A stretch of 64,000 nucleotides of DNA from Thalassospira lucentensis MCCC 1A00383 = DSM 14000 (lineage in GTDB: Bacteria > Pseudomonadota > Alphaproteobacteria > Rhodospirillales > Thalassospiraceae): contig NZ_ATWN01000002.1 in NCBI RefSeq assembly GCF_000421265.1, positions 124,001-188,000 of the forward strand, written 5' to 3'. How positions within the stretch are numbered: position 1 is the first letter of the stretch; every line of letters starts with the position of its first letter. The notes under the pieces were generated by a model that did no database searches, was not told where the DNA came from, and saw nothing but the letters and a program-made list of their open reading frames with translations. A program made the translations under genes and the position numbers. Below, piece by piece: positions 9,353 through 19,134 of this stretch.

Positions 9353-10618
9353 TTAATCAAGCCAGCCCGGAATGCGGTCCATATTGATCAGTTCGTCGAT
9401 TTCCTGACGCGGGCGGACAATGGCAAATTCATCGCCCTTGACCAGCACTTCGGGGGTCAGCGCACGGGTGTTGTACGTCGATGACATCACCGCACCATAT
9501 GCACCCGCCGACATCACGGCGACAAGATCACCGGCCTTGAGGTTATCGGGCAGTTTGCGGTCCTTGCCAAAGGTATCGCCGGTTTCACAAATCGGGCCGA
9601 CAATATCAACCGTTGCCTGTTTGTCGTTTTCACCCTGTTCATCGACCGGGATGATTTCGTGATAGGCGTTATACAGCGTCGGGCGGATCAAATCGTTCAT
9701 CGCCGCATCAAGAATGACAAAGCGTTTGGCTTCGCCGTCTTTGATGTACATGACGCGCGACACCATGATGCCAGCATTGCCGGCAATCAAACGGCCCGGC
9801 TCAAGCGTGATGTGACAGCCAAGGTGCGAGACAGTTTCACGCACCATCTGGCCATAAGCATCGGGCAGGGGCGGTGTTTCGCCCTGATAGGCAATGCCAA
9901 GACCGCCGCCAAGATCCAGATTGCGGATTTCAATGCCTTCGGCGCGCAGTTGTTCGACCAGACTGGCAAGGCGGGTAAAGGCCTCGCGGAAGGGGGTCAG
10001 GTCGGTCAGTTGCGATCCGATATGCATGGCAATGCCGGTCACCTCAATGCCGTCCATGGCGGCCGCATCGCGGTAAACCTCAATCGCGCGGGTCCAGTCG
10101 ATACCGAATTTGTTTTCGGCTTTTCCGGTGGCGATCTTTTCATGGGTTTTTGCATCGACATGCGGATTGATGCGCAATGCAATGCGGGCCTTTTTACCCA
10201 TATCAAGGGCAACCCGGTTCAGTTCGATCAGTTCGGGAATGCTTTCGACATTGATCTGGGCAATGTCGGCCTCAAGGGCTTCGCGCATTTCGTCTTCGGC
10301 CTTGCCGACACCCGAAAAGATGACTTTGCCCGGTGCGATACCGGCCCGAAGGGCGCGACGCATTTCGCCAACAGATACAACGTCGGCACCCGCACCAAGC
10401 TTGCCAAGCGTTTTTAAGACAGCCTGATTGGAGTTTGCCTTGATCGCATAGCAAACGGTCGCATCCAGACCGGAAAATGCGTCAGCATAAACCTTGTAGT
10501 GGCGTTCAAGCGTTGCTGTGGAATAGCAAAAGAACGGGGTGCCGACTTTTTCAGCCAGCTCCGGGAGGGCGACACCTTCTGCGTGAAGGACGCCGTCGAT
10601 ATATTCAAAATGGTTCAT
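9353..10618 (-). CDS. lysA: Diaminopimelate decarboxylase
   Basis: A 421-residue fold-type III PLP enzyme that decarboxylates meso-diaminopimelate to L-lysine, the last step of lysine synthesis in the cytoplasm. The PLP lysine is Lys60 in CYAIKANSN, the HIGSQ block follows near residue 200, and the second active-site loop GPICETGDTFGKDR provides the catalytic cysteine. Length is typical. Its ATG overlaps the stop of lptM (ATGA at 10615-10618), so lysA should be translated from the argH-lptM-lysA message. Confidence 0.95.
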   Translation of the reverse strand: MNHFEYIDGVLHAEGVALPELAEKVGTPFFCYSTATLERHYKVYADAFSGLDATVCYAIKANSNQAVLKTLGKLGAGADVVSVGEMRRALRAGIAPGKVIFSGVGKAEDEMREALEADIAQINVESIPELIELNRVALDMGKKARIALRINPHVDAKTHEKIATGKAENKFGIDWTRAIEVYRDAAAMDGIEVTGIAMHIGSQLTDLTPFREAFTRLASLVEQLRAEGIEIRNLDLGGGLGIAYQGETPPLPDAYGQMVRETVSHLGCHITLEPGRLIAGNAGIMVSRVMYIKDGEAKRFVILDAAMNDLIRPTLYNAYHEIIPVDEQGENDKQATVDIVGPICETGDTFGKDRKLPDNLKAGDLVAVMSAGAYGAVMSSTYNTRALTPEVLVKGDEFAIVRPRQEIDELINMDRIPGWLD

Positions 10619-10761
10619 TTGGCCGGATAGTCCCTTGGATATTCTTGACCTTTGTCGGTTGGCGGTTCAAGCGGGCCTTTTTTACCACAGGCCGCAACCG
10701 ACAGTCCGAGCATTACAGCAAGTGCGACAATGGTGCCGCGTTTAAGCAAGGCGTTGTTCAT
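10615..10761 (-). CDS. lptM: Small lipoprotein LptM (YifL-like)
   Basis: A 48-residue lipoprotein. It starts MNNALLKRG, continues with a hydrophobic signal segment ([16 protein letters not shown]) ending in a lipobox with Cys25, and then the characteristic KKGPLEPP motif of the LptM/YifL family, followed by a short polar tail. In E. coli LptM assists disulfide maturation of the LPS translocon subunit LptD at the outer membrane. The gene sits between argH and lysA, as is usual in proteobacteria, and overlaps both by ATGA (10758-10761 and 10615-10618), so all three genes are translationally chained. Confidence 0.88.
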   Translation of the reverse strand: MNNALLKRGTIVALAVMLGLSVAACGKKGPLEPPTDKGQEYPRDYPAK

Positions 10762-12173
10762 TTGAGGAACCTTTCCTTTGCCGCAGCAACGGATTCGGTC
10801 ACACGAACCGGGGCCGTGCCGCCAAAGCTTTGACGCGCGGCGACCGATGCTTCGACCGTCAGCACATCATACACCGCATTGGTGATTTTGGGTTCGATCC
10901 CCTGCAATTCGTCAAGCGACAACTGATCAAGGTCACAGCCCTTGGTTTCGGCCAGTTTGACGGTGGCCCCGACCACATGGTGGGCATCGCGGAACGGCAT
11001 GCCAAGTTCGGCAACCAGCCAATCGGCCAGATCGGTTGCGGTGGTGTAACCCGCACCGGCAGCCGCACGCATGTTGTCGGTAAAGACTTTCATGTCGGCA
11101 ATCATACCGGTCATGGCGGCCACACACAGACCAAGATGGTCGTGGGCCTCAAACACCGGTTCCTTGTCTTCCTGCATGTCCTTGGAATAGGCCAGCGGCA
11201 GGCCCTTCATCGACAGCATCAGCGAATTATAGCAGCCAACAATACGCCCGATTTTGGATCGGATCAGTTCGGCGGCATCCGGGTTGCGTTTTTGCGGCAT
11301 GATCGAGGAGCCGGTCGAAAATTTGTCGGACATGCCGATAAATTTGAACTGTGCCGAACACCAGATGACCATTTCCTCGGCCAGACGCGACAGATGCATG
11401 GCGGTGATCGACGCAGCATTGAGATATTCCAGCGCGAAATCACGATCCGATACCGCATCAAGCGAGTTCGCCGTCGGGCGGTCAAAGCCAAGTGTGCTTG
11501 CGGTTAAGTGGCGGTCAATCGGGTAAGGCGTGCCCGCAAGGGCGGCTGAGCCCAACGGGTTTTCATTGACCCGAGTGCGGCAATCAGCAACACGTCCACG
11601 GTCACGACCAAACATTTCGACATAGGCCAAAAGATGGTGGCCAAACGTCACCGGCTGGGCCGCCTGAAGGTGGGTGAAGCCCGGCATGATGGTTTCGGCG
11701 TGCGTGCCAGCCTGCGTGATCAAGGCTTCTTGAAGGCCTTTAAGGCCGACTTCAAGATCGGCCAAGGCAACATCACGGACCCACAATTTGAAATCCGTTG
11801 CGACCTGATCATTGCGCGAGCGCGCAGTATGCAGGCGCCCTGCGGCTGGGCCGATCAATTCACGCAGGCGGCTTTCGACATTCATGTGGATGTCTTCAAG
11901 GGCGGCGGAGAATTTGAAATTCCCGCTCTCGATTTCTTGAAGAATCTGGTCTAGACCATTGGTGATTTTCTCGCCATCTTCGGCAGGGATGATGTTCTGC
12001 TTGACCAGCATCGCACAATGGGCCTTTGAGCCCTGTATATCCTGGGCATAAAGGCGTTTGTCAAAGCCGATGGAGGCATTGATTTCTTCCATAATGGCAG
12101 ACGGGCCTGCTTCGAAGCGGCCGCCCCATAGGGAATTGGCGTTTTTCTGGTCGGTGGCGTTTTGGTCGGTCAT
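10758..12173 (-). CDS. argH: Argininosuccinate lyase
   Basis: A 471-residue member of the fumarase/aspartase superfamily. It splits argininosuccinate into arginine and fumarate, the last step of arginine synthesis. The superfamily signature [12 protein letters not shown] is present near residue 280, and the N-terminal [12 protein letters not shown] is typical. The ATG at 12173 is chosen because it gives the standard N-terminus; the frame is open for 43 more codons upstream, but those overlap the divergent tlpA gene. The stop overlaps the lptM start (ATGA). Only 33 bases separate its start from that of tlpA on the other strand. Confidence 0.95.
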   Translation of the reverse strand: MTDQNATDQKNANSLWGGRFEAGPSAIMEEINASIGFDKRLYAQDIQGSKAHCAMLVKQNIIPAEDGEKITNGLDQILQEIESGNFKFSAALEDIHMNVESRLRELIGPAAGRLHTARSRNDQVATDFKLWVRDVALADLEVGLKGLQEALITQAGTHAETIMPGFTHLQAAQPVTFGHHLLAYVEMFGRDRGRVADCRTRVNENPLGSAALAGTPYPIDRHLTASTLGFDRPTANSLDAVSDRDFALEYLNAASITAMHLSRLAEEMVIWCSAQFKFIGMSDKFSTGSSIMPQKRNPDAAELIRSKIGRIVGCYNSLMLSMKGLPLAYSKDMQEDKEPVFEAHDHLGLCVAAMTGMIADMKVFTDNMRAAAGAGYTTATDLADWLVAELGMPFRDAHHVVGATVKLAETKGCDLDQLSLDELQGIEPKITNAVYDVLTVEASVAARQSFGGTAPVRVTESVAAAKERFLK

Positions 12174-12206
12174 CGTGATCCGCAGTATTTGGAAAAGGTG
12201 GGAATT

Positions 12207-12767
12207 GTGAAGGCTTTGCTTCAATTCGTAAAACTTGGCGTGATTGTCGCCATATCGGGCATTTATGCAACCCCTGCCTTTGCAGAACCGCAATTCCCGC
12301 AAGAACTTTCAAAAATGACCGTTCCGGAAAATGGCAGCGCGCTGCTTGAAAACGCGACATTTGTCGATGAAAACGGCGAGGTCGCGACCCTTAACAGCCT
12401 GAAGGGAAAGGTTGTTTTGGTTAATCTGTGGGCGACTTGGTGCGTGCCGTGTGTCAAGGAAATGCCGGAACTGGATGGTCTGGCGGCGGAAATGGCGGAT
12501 AGGCCAATGCGGATTTTGGCGCTTAGTCAGGACCGTGGCGGGGCGGACGACGTTTCCAAATTTTTTGAAAACAATAGAATCGATCATCTTGAGGTGTTGC
12601 TCGACCCGCGCGGTGCTACCGCGCGCACCATGGGCGCACGCGGTTTACCGACAAGTTTTGTCATTGATGCAGATGGAAATCTGGTGGGTAAACTCGAAGG
12701 CATCGCCCAATGGGACGCGCCAGAGGTTGTCGCGTATTTCAACCGCCTGATCGATCAGGCGTCGTAA
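12207..12767 (+). CDS. TlpA-family periplasmic thioredoxin
   Basis: A 186-residue protein from the GTG at 12207, which follows AAGGTGGGAATT. A signal peptide ([21 protein letters not shown], cleavage after TPAFA) directs it to the periplasm. The thioredoxin fold carries the redox motif WCVPC within [15 protein letters not shown] and the cis-proline segment [10 protein letters not shown]. TlpA-like proteins reduce disulfides in the periplasm, often for cytochrome c or oxidase assembly; the cox genes at 49-55 kb are possible clients, but this is inference. Divergent from argH, a conserved alphaproteobacterial pairing. Confidence 0.88.
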   Translation: MKALLQFVKLGVIVAISGIYATPAFAEPQFPQELSKMTVPENGSALLENATFVDENGEVATLNSLKGKVVLVNLWATWCVPCVKEMPELDGLAAEMADRPMRILALSQDRGGADDVSKFFENNRIDHLEVLLDPRGATARTMGARGLPTSFVIDADGNLVGKLEGIAQWDAPEVVAYFNRLIDQAS

Positions 12768-12812
12768 GGTTTGATCAATCCCGCACAACCAGTATTCCCA
12801 ACATATGGAAGA

Positions 12813-12848
12813 GCGTTATGATACGAAAAAACAAACGTATCATAACGC
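12813..12848. repeat. Perfect 13-bp inverted repeat between tlpA and rbsK
   Basis: GCGTTATGATACG (12813-12825) and CGTATCATAACGC (12836-12848) are exact reverse complements around the ten-base spacer AAAAAACAAA. It lies 46 bases after tlpA and 59 bases before the end of the convergent rbsK. No U-tract follows on either strand, so it is not a classical intrinsic terminator, though it may act as a 3' stem for either transcript. Confidence 0.75.
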
Positions 12849-12906
12849 CAGTGTCGCCGGGTCAGGTTCAGATCATCACGAACGCAAAACCCATAAGGCC
12901 GTGCTG

Positions 12907-13830
12907 CTAACTGTTTTCTTCAATCAGTGACATGACTTGGCTAAGTGTCGGGGCGGCATCGGCGGCACCGGGGCGGGTTGTTGCCAGAGCCCCGGTCGCA
13001 CAGGCAAACCGAACCGCATCTGGCAGGCTTTGCCCACCGTGAAGCGCAACGGCCAGACCAGCGTTAAAGCAATCCCCGGCCGCCACGGTATCAACCGGTG
13101 ACACATCAAATGGCGGCACCAGCCCGGTTTGACCGTTGGCGGAATAAAACGCACCCTTGCCGCCCATTTTAATGATCACGGTTTCCGGACCCATGTCGTG
13201 CAGTATTTTGGCCGCTTCGCGGGCGGTTGCCATGTCGTCGGGCATAATCCCGGTCATGGCATGGCATTCTGTGGTGTTCGGCGTGACGATATCAGTCAGA
13301 ACCATCAGATCGCGCAGCACCACGCGATCTGGCACCGGAGCCGGATCAAGCATGATTTTGGCGTTGCCTTCGCGGGCGTATTTCATGGCGCAATCAACCG
13401 CGACCACCGGACATTCAAGCTGCAACAGCAAATATTTGCTGTCACGCAAGACATGGCGTTTGTCGTGAAGGTCAGCACGGGTCATCATCATGTTCGCACC
13501 GCCTGCGACCGTGATCATGTTTTCACCGCTGTCTTCGATTGAAATCAGCGCCGTTCCGGTTTGTGCGTCTGAGGCGACGATCAGATTGTTGGTATCAAGA
13601 CCTTCGGCCTTGAGCGTTTCCAGAAGGTCACGTCCCAGAAGATCATCACCAATTTTGGAAATGAAGATCGGCGGAACTCCAAGGCGTGAGACGGCCATCG
13701 CCTGATTACAGCCTTTGCCACCGGGGCCGGTTGTGTATGCCTTGGCAAGGACGGTTTGGCCGGGCACGGGCAGGGTGGTTACACGGGCGGAAAAATCGAC
13801 ATTGGAACTTCCAACAACTGCAATGGTCAT
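12907..13830 (-). CDS. rbsK: Ribokinase (PfkB family)
   Basis: A 307-residue PfkB-family sugar kinase. The N-terminus MTIAVVGSSNVDFSARV and the GGKGCNQAMAVSRLG segment (about residues 33-47) are the ribokinase substrate-binding signature. The C-terminal ATP-site signature is DTVAAGDCFNAGL, with the catalytic Asp in AAGD. It should phosphorylate ribose to ribose 5-phosphate in the cytoplasm. It lies 152 bases downstream of the xylulokinase-like gene on the same strand; no pentose transporter or regulator is nearby, so the sugar is assigned from the family. The upstream gap is AT-rich. Confidence 0.85.
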   Translation of the reverse strand: MTIAVVGSSNVDFSARVTTLPVPGQTVLAKAYTTGPGGKGCNQAMAVSRLGVPPIFISKIGDDLLGRDLLETLKAEGLDTNNLIVASDAQTGTALISIEDSGENMITVAGGANMMMTRADLHDKRHVLRDSKYLLLQLECPVVAVDCAMKYAREGNAKIMLDPAPVPDRVVLRDLMVLTDIVTPNTTECHAMTGIMPDDMATAREAAKILHDMGPETVIIKMGGKGAFYSANGQTGLVPPFDVSPVDTVAAGDCFNAGLAVALHGGQSLPDAVRFACATGALATTRPGAADAAPTLSQVMSLIEENS

Positions 13831-13982
13831 GTTCTATCCAAATAGAAAAATATCAATTCATTCTTTTAATATTGGGCGCATTTCAGTGCTTTAAAGAACC
13901 CGTATGCGAATTCTGTGTTTTTGCAGGCGATGGGGCATGCGCCAAATAGTATGCGGGAATGTTTTGACTGTGGTGGCGGGCG

Positions 13983-15449
13983 TTACGCGGGACTGAATTC
14001 CTCACGCAGGGCGGAATAAATGCGTTTAAATTTGGCAAATCGGGGCTGATAGGCGTCATGATGGGCCATGTCGGGCTCAATGACTTCGTCGATTGCCGGT
14101 TTCTGACAGACGTCCTCTACCGCCTCCTTGGTTAGGGCCAGTCGCCCCAGACGTGCCGCGCCAAATGCAGGTCCCTTTGCCGCACCTTCGTAACGGGCAA
14201 GCGGTGTTCCCATGATATTGGCAATCAGCTGTATCCAGTATCGGCTGCGTGCGCCGCCGCCAATCACACCGGGAAGGTCACAATGAGTGCCCGCGGCATG
14301 CAGACGCGATTGCGCATCGCTGAGCGCGAAGGCGACACCTTCGAGAACGGACTGAACCATCATTTCACGGGTGGTGTCACTGCCAAGGCCAAAGAACACG
14401 CCGCGTGCATAGGGATCATTATGCGGGGTGCGTTCGCCGTTGAGATAGGGCAGGAAAATCACATCTGATGGTGCACGGTGCTGATGTTCCGTGCGTGATA
14501 AAAGGGCCGAGATATCCTTTTCACCCAGAAGATTGGCCGCCCACGACAGGCAACTTGCCCCATTGAGAAGGACCGCCATCTGAAACCACTGGGCGGGGAT
14601 GGCGTGGGCAAAGCTGTGCAGCAGTTCTTCGGGGCGCGGGCGGTATTTGTCTGATGCGACGAAAATCTGTGATGATGTGCCCAGCGAGATAAAGCCGTCC
14701 CCATGGCGCACGGCCCCGACACCGATGCCCCCGGTTGCGGCATCGCCACCACCACCGGCCACAATCACATCGGGTTTCATGTTCCAGCGTGCCGCGAGTT
14801 CACGGCGGATATTTCCTGTGACGTCACTGCCTTCGACCAGTTTGGGCAATTGATCCATTGAAAGGCCGCTTGCGGCAACCGCAGCGGGGTTCCAGCAGCG
14901 ACTTTCTTCGTCGAGCCACAAGGTGCCTGCGGCATCTGACATTTCGGTGACTTTTTCCCCGGTCAGGCACAGGCGGATGAAATCCTTGGGCAGAAGAACG
15001 GTTTTGATTTTGGCAAAAACATCCGGTTCGTGCTTTTGCAGCCAGATCAGTTTGGGGGCGGTCATGCCCGGCATGGTCGCAACCCCGGCAGTTTGTCCAA
15101 GGTCGGGCAGGGCAGCATCAAGCTCGTCACATTCACGCTTTGCCCGTCCGTCGTTCCACAGGATGGCCGGGCGCAACGGGGCGTCATTGGCATCCAGCAG
15201 GGTCGCACCATGCATCTGACCGGAAAGGCCAATGGCACGGGTCGCGGCAAGGGCGACCGGATTTTCGGATTTGAGCTTATCAATCGACTGGCATGTGGCA
15301 TCCCACCAGTCGGTCGGGTTTTGCTCGCTCCAGAACGGGTGCGGGTTGGACACCGACAATGGGACATCAGCCTCGGCAATCGTGACCGAGTTGTCATCAA
15401 TCAGCAGTGCCTTGACCGCAGATGTACCGACATCAATACCGAGAAACAT
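13983..15449 (-). CDS. xylB: Xylulokinase (FGGY family)
   Basis: A 488-residue FGGY carbohydrate kinase. The N-terminus MFLGIDVGTSAVKALLIDD is the first phosphate-binding loop; AIGLSGQMHGATLLD contains the xylulokinase substrate motif with the Met-His-Gly segment; and VIGGGARSRYWIQLIAN near the C-terminus is the FGGY adenosine signature. It should phosphorylate D-xylulose to xylulose 5-phosphate. The start at 15449 gives the normal N-terminus; the frame is open to 15866, but that part overlaps the hbd gene. Linked to rbsK downstream, suggesting a small pentose-kinase unit. Confidence 0.9.
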   Translation of the reverse strand: MFLGIDVGTSAVKALLIDDNSVTIAEADVPLSVSNPHPFWSEQNPTDWWDATCQSIDKLKSENPVALAATRAIGLSGQMHGATLLDANDAPLRPAILWNDGRAKRECDELDAALPDLGQTAGVATMPGMTAPKLIWLQKHEPDVFAKIKTVLLPKDFIRLCLTGEKVTEMSDAAGTLWLDEESRCWNPAAVAASGLSMDQLPKLVEGSDVTGNIRRELAARWNMKPDVIVAGGGGDAATGGIGVGAVRHGDGFISLGTSSQIFVASDKYRPRPEELLHSFAHAIPAQWFQMAVLLNGASCLSWAANLLGEKDISALLSRTEHQHRAPSDVIFLPYLNGERTPHNDPYARGVFFGLGSDTTREMMVQSVLEGVAFALSDAQSRLHAAGTHCDLPGVIGGGARSRYWIQLIANIMGTPLARYEGAAKGPAFGAARLGRLALTKEAVEDVCQKPAIDEVIEPDMAHHDAYQPRFAKFKRIYSALREEFSPA

Positions 15450-15550
15450 TTTCGGACTGCCTCCAGACGTCTTTTTCTCTTTGCCCGACTCTTTTACCAG
15501 CGCGGGTATGCTTTGACTGCATTCGAGACGTTTGCTAGTTGTAATGCAAC

Positions 15551-15581
15551 AAAAAAGCCGCTGCAAATGTGCAGCGGCTTT
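15551..15581 (-). terminator. Intrinsic terminator of the etfBA-hbd unit
   Basis: A 12-base-pair stem AAAGCCGCTGCA / TGCAGCGGCTTT (15554-15565 with 15570-15581), loop AATG. On the minus strand TTTTTTGTTG follows. It lies just past the hbd stop. Confidence 0.92.
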
Positions 15582-15603
15582 AATCTTGTGACGATTAAGA
15601 CCC

Positions 15604-16491
15604 TTATCGGGTTGGGACGGGTTCGTCACCGCTGTAATCGTAGAAACCACGTCCGGCCTTGCGACCGAGCCAGCCAGCTTCGACATATTTAACCAGAAGC
15701 GGGCAGGGGCGATACTTGGTATCGGCCAAACCATCATGGAGGACATGCATGATCGAAAGACAGGTATCCAGACCGATGAAATCGGCCAGTTGCAGCGGGC
15801 CCATCGGATGGTTTGCACCAAGGCGCAAAGCGGTATCGATCGATTGAACGTTCCCGACACCTTCATAGAGGGTGTAGATGGCTTCGTTGATCATCGGCAG
15901 CAGGATGCGGTTGACGATGAACGCCGGGAAATCTTCGGCACTTGCCGTGTCTTTGCCCAGTTTTTTGGTCAGTTCATGAATGGTGCGATAGGTGACCTCA
16001 TCGGTGGCAATGCCACGGATCAGTTCGACCAGCTTCATCAGCGGCACCGGGTTCATGAAATGCATGCCCATGAACTTCGACGGGCGGTCTGTGTAGGACG
16101 CCAGACGCGTTACAGAGATCGAAGATGTGTTGGTCGCGATGATCGCTTCGGGGCCAAGAACCGGGCAAAGTGCCTTGAATATCTGTTTTTTGGTCTCTTC
16201 ATTTTCGGTTGCTGCTTCGATTACCAGATCGCAGTCAGACAGGAACGTATATTCCGTTCCGGTTGAGACGCGCTTGAGCGCGTCGTCTTTTTGCGCTGCG
16301 GTAATCAGCTCTTTCTTGACCTGACGATCCATGTTCTTGCCCATCGCGACAAACGCCTTTTCGAGGGCGTCTTGCGAGATGTCGAGAAGTCGGACGTCGT
16401 AACCGGCAAGTGCGACAACATGGGCAATGCCATTGCCCATTTGTCCGGCGCCGATTACGCCAATGGTTTTAATATCTTCCAACGAAGCCAT
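15604..16491 (-). CDS. hbd: 3-hydroxybutyryl-CoA dehydrogenase
   Basis: A 295-residue short-type 3-hydroxyacyl-CoA dehydrogenase. The NAD-binding loop is GVIGAGQMGNGIAHVV near the N-terminus; the catalytic His is in GMHFMNPVPLMKLVE, and the conserved IATNTSSISVT segment precedes it. It interconverts 3-hydroxybutyryl-CoA and acetoacetyl-CoA. The ATG at 16491 is preceded by GGGGAACAA; thirteen more codons are open upstream without a ribosome site. It is the third gene of etfB-etfA-hbd, 69 bases after etfA, and is closed by the terminator at 15551-15581. Confidence 0.92.
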   Translation of the reverse strand: MASLEDIKTIGVIGAGQMGNGIAHVVALAGYDVRLLDISQDALEKAFVAMGKNMDRQVKKELITAAQKDDALKRVSTGTEYTFLSDCDLVIEAATENEETKKQIFKALCPVLGPEAIIATNTSSISVTRLASYTDRPSKFMGMHFMNPVPLMKLVELIRGIATDEVTYRTIHELTKKLGKDTASAEDFPAFIVNRILLPMINEAIYTLYEGVGNVQSIDTALRLGANHPMGPLQLADFIGLDTCLSIMHVLHDGLADTKYRPCPLLVKYVEAGWLGRKAGRGFYDYSGDEPVPTR

Positions 16492-16560
16492 TTGTTCCCC
16501 ACTCGTCCCCTTAGGGTCAAAACAATACAATCGACTGTTTTGACCCTAAATGGGATCAGT

Positions 16561-17496
16561 TTATTTGTCGAGTTCACTCGCCAGAGCGGGAAGGGCCTCG
16601 AACAGGTCAGCGACAAGGCCGTAATCGGCGACCGAGAAGATCGGTGCTTCTTCGTCCTTATTGATCGCTACAATGACCTTACTGTCCTTCATGCCGGCAA
16701 GGTGCTGAATAGCACCAGAAATGCCTACAGCAATGTATAGCTGCGGTGCAACAACTTTGCCGGTTTGGCCAACCTGCCAGTCATTGGGAGCGTATCCGGC
16801 ATCAACTGCAGCGCGTGATGCGCCAATGGCAGCGCCCAGTTTGTCGGCAATCGGTTCGATCAGGTGGAAGTTTTCACCCGACCCCATACCGCGACCACCG
16901 GAAATAACCACACTGGCAGCCGACAGTTCGGGACGTTCCGACTCGGTCAGTTCCTGACCGACGAAGCTTGATTTACCGGCATCGGAAACCGTGGTGACGT
17001 CTTCGATGGTGGCAGAACCGCCTTCGGCAGCAACCGGATCAAAGCCCGTGGTGCGAACCGTGATCAGTTTCAGCGCATCGGATGACTGCACGGTTGCCAT
17101 GGCATTACCGGCATAAATCGGACGGACAAAGGTATCGGCACTTTCGACATCGGTGATGTCGGAAATCTGTGCCACGTCCTGCAGGGCCGCAACGCGGGGC
17201 ATGAAGTTTTTGCCCGAGGTTGAGGACGACACCAGAATGTGGCCGTAATCGCCCGCCAGTCCGTTGACAAGACCGGCAATGTTTTCTGCCAGGAAGTGGC
17301 CATAGGCGGCATTGTCAGCCACCAGAACCTTGGCCACACCGTCAACCTTGGCGCTCGCATCGGCAACAGAACGGCAGTTTTCGCCAGCGACGAGAATGGT
17401 GATGTCGCCACCGATTTTCTGTGCGGCGGCAACCGCATTCAGCGTGCCACCCTTCAGTTCGGTATTGTCGTGTTCGGCAATAACAAGAATGCTCAT
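16561..17496 (-). CDS. etfA: Electron transfer flavoprotein subunit alpha
   Basis: A 311-residue EtfA. The FAD-binding C-terminal half contains the family signature around [17 protein letters not shown], preceded by [18 protein letters not shown], and [13 protein letters not shown] is the conserved flavin loop. With EtfB it accepts electrons from acyl-CoA dehydrogenases and passes them to ETF:ubiquinone oxidoreductase. The methylsuccinyl-CoA dehydrogenase at 24-25.7 kb is a likely partner. It starts 15 bases after the etfB stop. Confidence 0.95.
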   Translation of the reverse strand: MSILVIAEHDNTELKGGTLNAVAAAQKIGGDITILVAGENCRSVADASAKVDGVAKVLVADNAAYGHFLAENIAGLVNGLAGDYGHILVSSSTSGKNFMPRVAALQDVAQISDITDVESADTFVRPIYAGNAMATVQSSDALKLITVRTTGFDPVAAEGGSATIEDVTTVSDAGKSSFVGQELTESERPELSAASVVISGGRGMGSGENFHLIEPIADKLGAAIGASRAAVDAGYAPNDWQVGQTGKVVAPQLYIAVGISGAIQHLAGMKDSKVIVAINKDEEAPIFSVADYGLVADLFEALPALASELDK

Positions 17497-17511
17497 TTGG
17501 ATGACCCCCGC

Positions 17512-18261
17512 TTATATGACTTTTGCTTCGTTGCGCAGCTTGTCGACAAGCTCGGCAACGTCAGCAACTTTGACGCCTGCCTGACGTGACGGCGGTTCCG
17601 ACACTTTCAGGGTTTTCAGGCGGGGTGCCGTATCCACACCAAGATCAGCCGGGGTGAGCGTATCAAGCGGCTTTTTCTTGGCTTTCATGATGTTTGGCAG
17701 TGACGCATAGCGCGGCTCATTGAGGCGCAAGTCGGTGGTGACAATTGCCGGAAGATCAATTTTGATGGTCTCAAGACCACCATCAATCTCACGCGTGACA
17801 TCAAGTTTGCCATCGGCAACGACAACCTTGGACGCAAACGTGCCCTGCGACCAATCCAGAAGAGCGGCCAGCATCTGACCTGTCTGATTGGCATCATCGT
17901 CAATCGCCTGTTTGCCAAGGATCACCAGATCCGGGCTTTCTTTGGCGACGACTTCCTTGAGCAGTTTGGCAACGGCAAGCGGCTGCAGCTCATCATCGGT
18001 TTCGACCAGAATGCCGCGATCGGCACCCATGGCAAGAGCAGTGCGGATTGTTTCCTGACACTGTTTTACGCCAAGCGACACCGCAACCACTTCGGTGGCA
18101 GTGCCAGCTTCCTTGAGGCGGACAGCCTCTTCAACGGCGATTTCGTCAAACGGGTTCATGGACATTTTGACGTTGTTCAATTCAACGCCAGACTGGTCCT
18201 GTTTGACACGGATCTTGACGTTGTAATCCACAACGCGCTTAACGGCGACAAGAACCTTCAT
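17512..18261 (-). CDS. etfB: Electron transfer flavoprotein subunit beta
   Basis: A 249-residue EtfB beginning [19 protein letters not shown], the normal N-terminus; an open extension to 18420 is rejected because it is unlike the family. Conserved features are [18 protein letters not shown], the nucleotide (AMP) region [18 protein letters not shown] and the recognition-loop region [18 protein letters not shown]. It pairs with EtfA, encoded immediately downstream. Two palindromes at 18391-18415 lie in its upstream region and may be operator sites. Confidence 0.95.
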   Translation of the reverse strand: MKVLVAVKRVVDYNVKIRVKQDQSGVELNNVKMSMNPFDEIAVEEAVRLKEAGTATEVVAVSLGVKQCQETIRTALAMGADRGILVETDDELQPLAVAKLLKEVVAKESPDLVILGKQAIDDDANQTGQMLAALLDWSQGTFASKVVVADGKLDVTREIDGGLETIKIDLPAIVTTDLRLNEPRYASLPNIMKAKKKPLDTLTPADLGVDTAPRLKTLKVSEPPSRQAGVKVADVAELVDKLRNEAKVI

Positions 18262-18390
18262 GACAGACCTGTTCGTTTTTGTTGTCAAAACTATGGGTTT
18301 GCTGCGCTCTGCCATGGCAGATTGCGGCGAACCCCGCATGGTAATGTTTTCCCCGCGATGCACAATAGGCAGTGCATTACGGGTTGTCAA

Positions 18391-18415
18391 TTTACGTAAA
18401 GAGGTTAACGTTAAC
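18391..18415. promoter_or_regulatory. Tandem palindromes upstream of etfB
   Basis: TTTACGTAAA (18391-18400) and GTTAACGTTAAC (18404-18415) are both perfect palindromes only three bases apart, about 130 bases upstream of the etfB start. The ACGTTAACG core resembles operators described for MerR-type LiuR regulators of acyl-CoA catabolism, recalled from memory; the match was not scored. The rest of the 241-base gap shows nothing recognised. Confidence 0.5.
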
Positions 18416-18502
18416 GACAACTTCTTTACTGAATTTTTCTCGCCCTTGACTGTCTTGATACGGGACTGAGCCCGGCTTGAACAGGGGGTGTTTGCTTTTT
18501 CG

Positions 18503-19081
18503 TTACCGCGTCAGGCCGGGCTGCCACAGAATATCATCCTTGCCGCCATTGTTGGCGTGGCGGGCCAGAACAAACATATGGTCCGACAGGCGGTTGATAT
18601 AGCGCACGGCTTCGGGATTGATAGACTCGATTCCCGCCAGTTCAACAATCAGCCGTTCGGCGCGGCGCGATACCGTGCGCGCCACATGAAGCTGTGCGGA
18701 AAGTGCCGATCCGCCGGGCAACACAAACGATTTTAACGGATCAAGGTTTTCATTGATCTGATCAATCTCGGCTTCCAGGCGTTCGGTCTGTTTGGCGGTG
18801 ATGCGAAGGGCGGGTTGTTCAGGGTTTTCGTTGCTGCCGTCGCCCGGCGTGCACAGATCCGCCCCCAGATCAAACAGATCGTTCTGAATGCGCGCCAGCA
18901 TGGCATCCACATTGGCATTGTCCGAGCAATGCAGCCGGGCAACCCCGATCACGGCATTGGTTTCATCCACCGTGCCATAGGCGGTGACGCGAATATCGTT
19001 TTTGGCAACGCGCGACCCGTTGCCAAGTGCGGTTTTGCCCTTGTCACCCGATTTCGTGTAGATGCGTGTCAGTTGAACCAT
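18503..19081 (-). CDS. PduO-type cob(I)alamin adenosyltransferase
   Basis: A 192-residue ATP:cob(I)alamin adenosyltransferase of the PduO/MMAB type. The N-terminal ATP-binding motif [18 protein letters not shown] is diagnostic, followed by [15 protein letters not shown] and, towards the C-terminus, the helical segments [16 protein letters not shown] and [17 protein letters not shown]. It makes adenosylcobalamin, the cofactor needed by the ethylmalonyl-CoA mutase encoded at 27.5-29.5 kb. It lies between the twin-TM gene (53 bases upstream) and etfB, a conserved alphaproteobacterial order. Confidence 0.92.
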   Translation of the reverse strand: MVQLTRIYTKSGDKGKTALGNGSRVAKNDIRVTAYGTVDETNAVIGVARLHCSDNANVDAMLARIQNDLFDLGADLCTPGDGSNENPEQPALRITAKQTERLEAEIDQINENLDPLKSFVLPGGSALSAQLHVARTVSRRAERLIVELAGIESINPEAVRYINRLSDHMFVLARHANNGGKDDILWQPGLTR

Positions 19082-19134
19082 GTGCCGTCCATTTTATGCA
19101 GGGGATGGAAGAAGGAATAAGACGTGAGGCTGCG

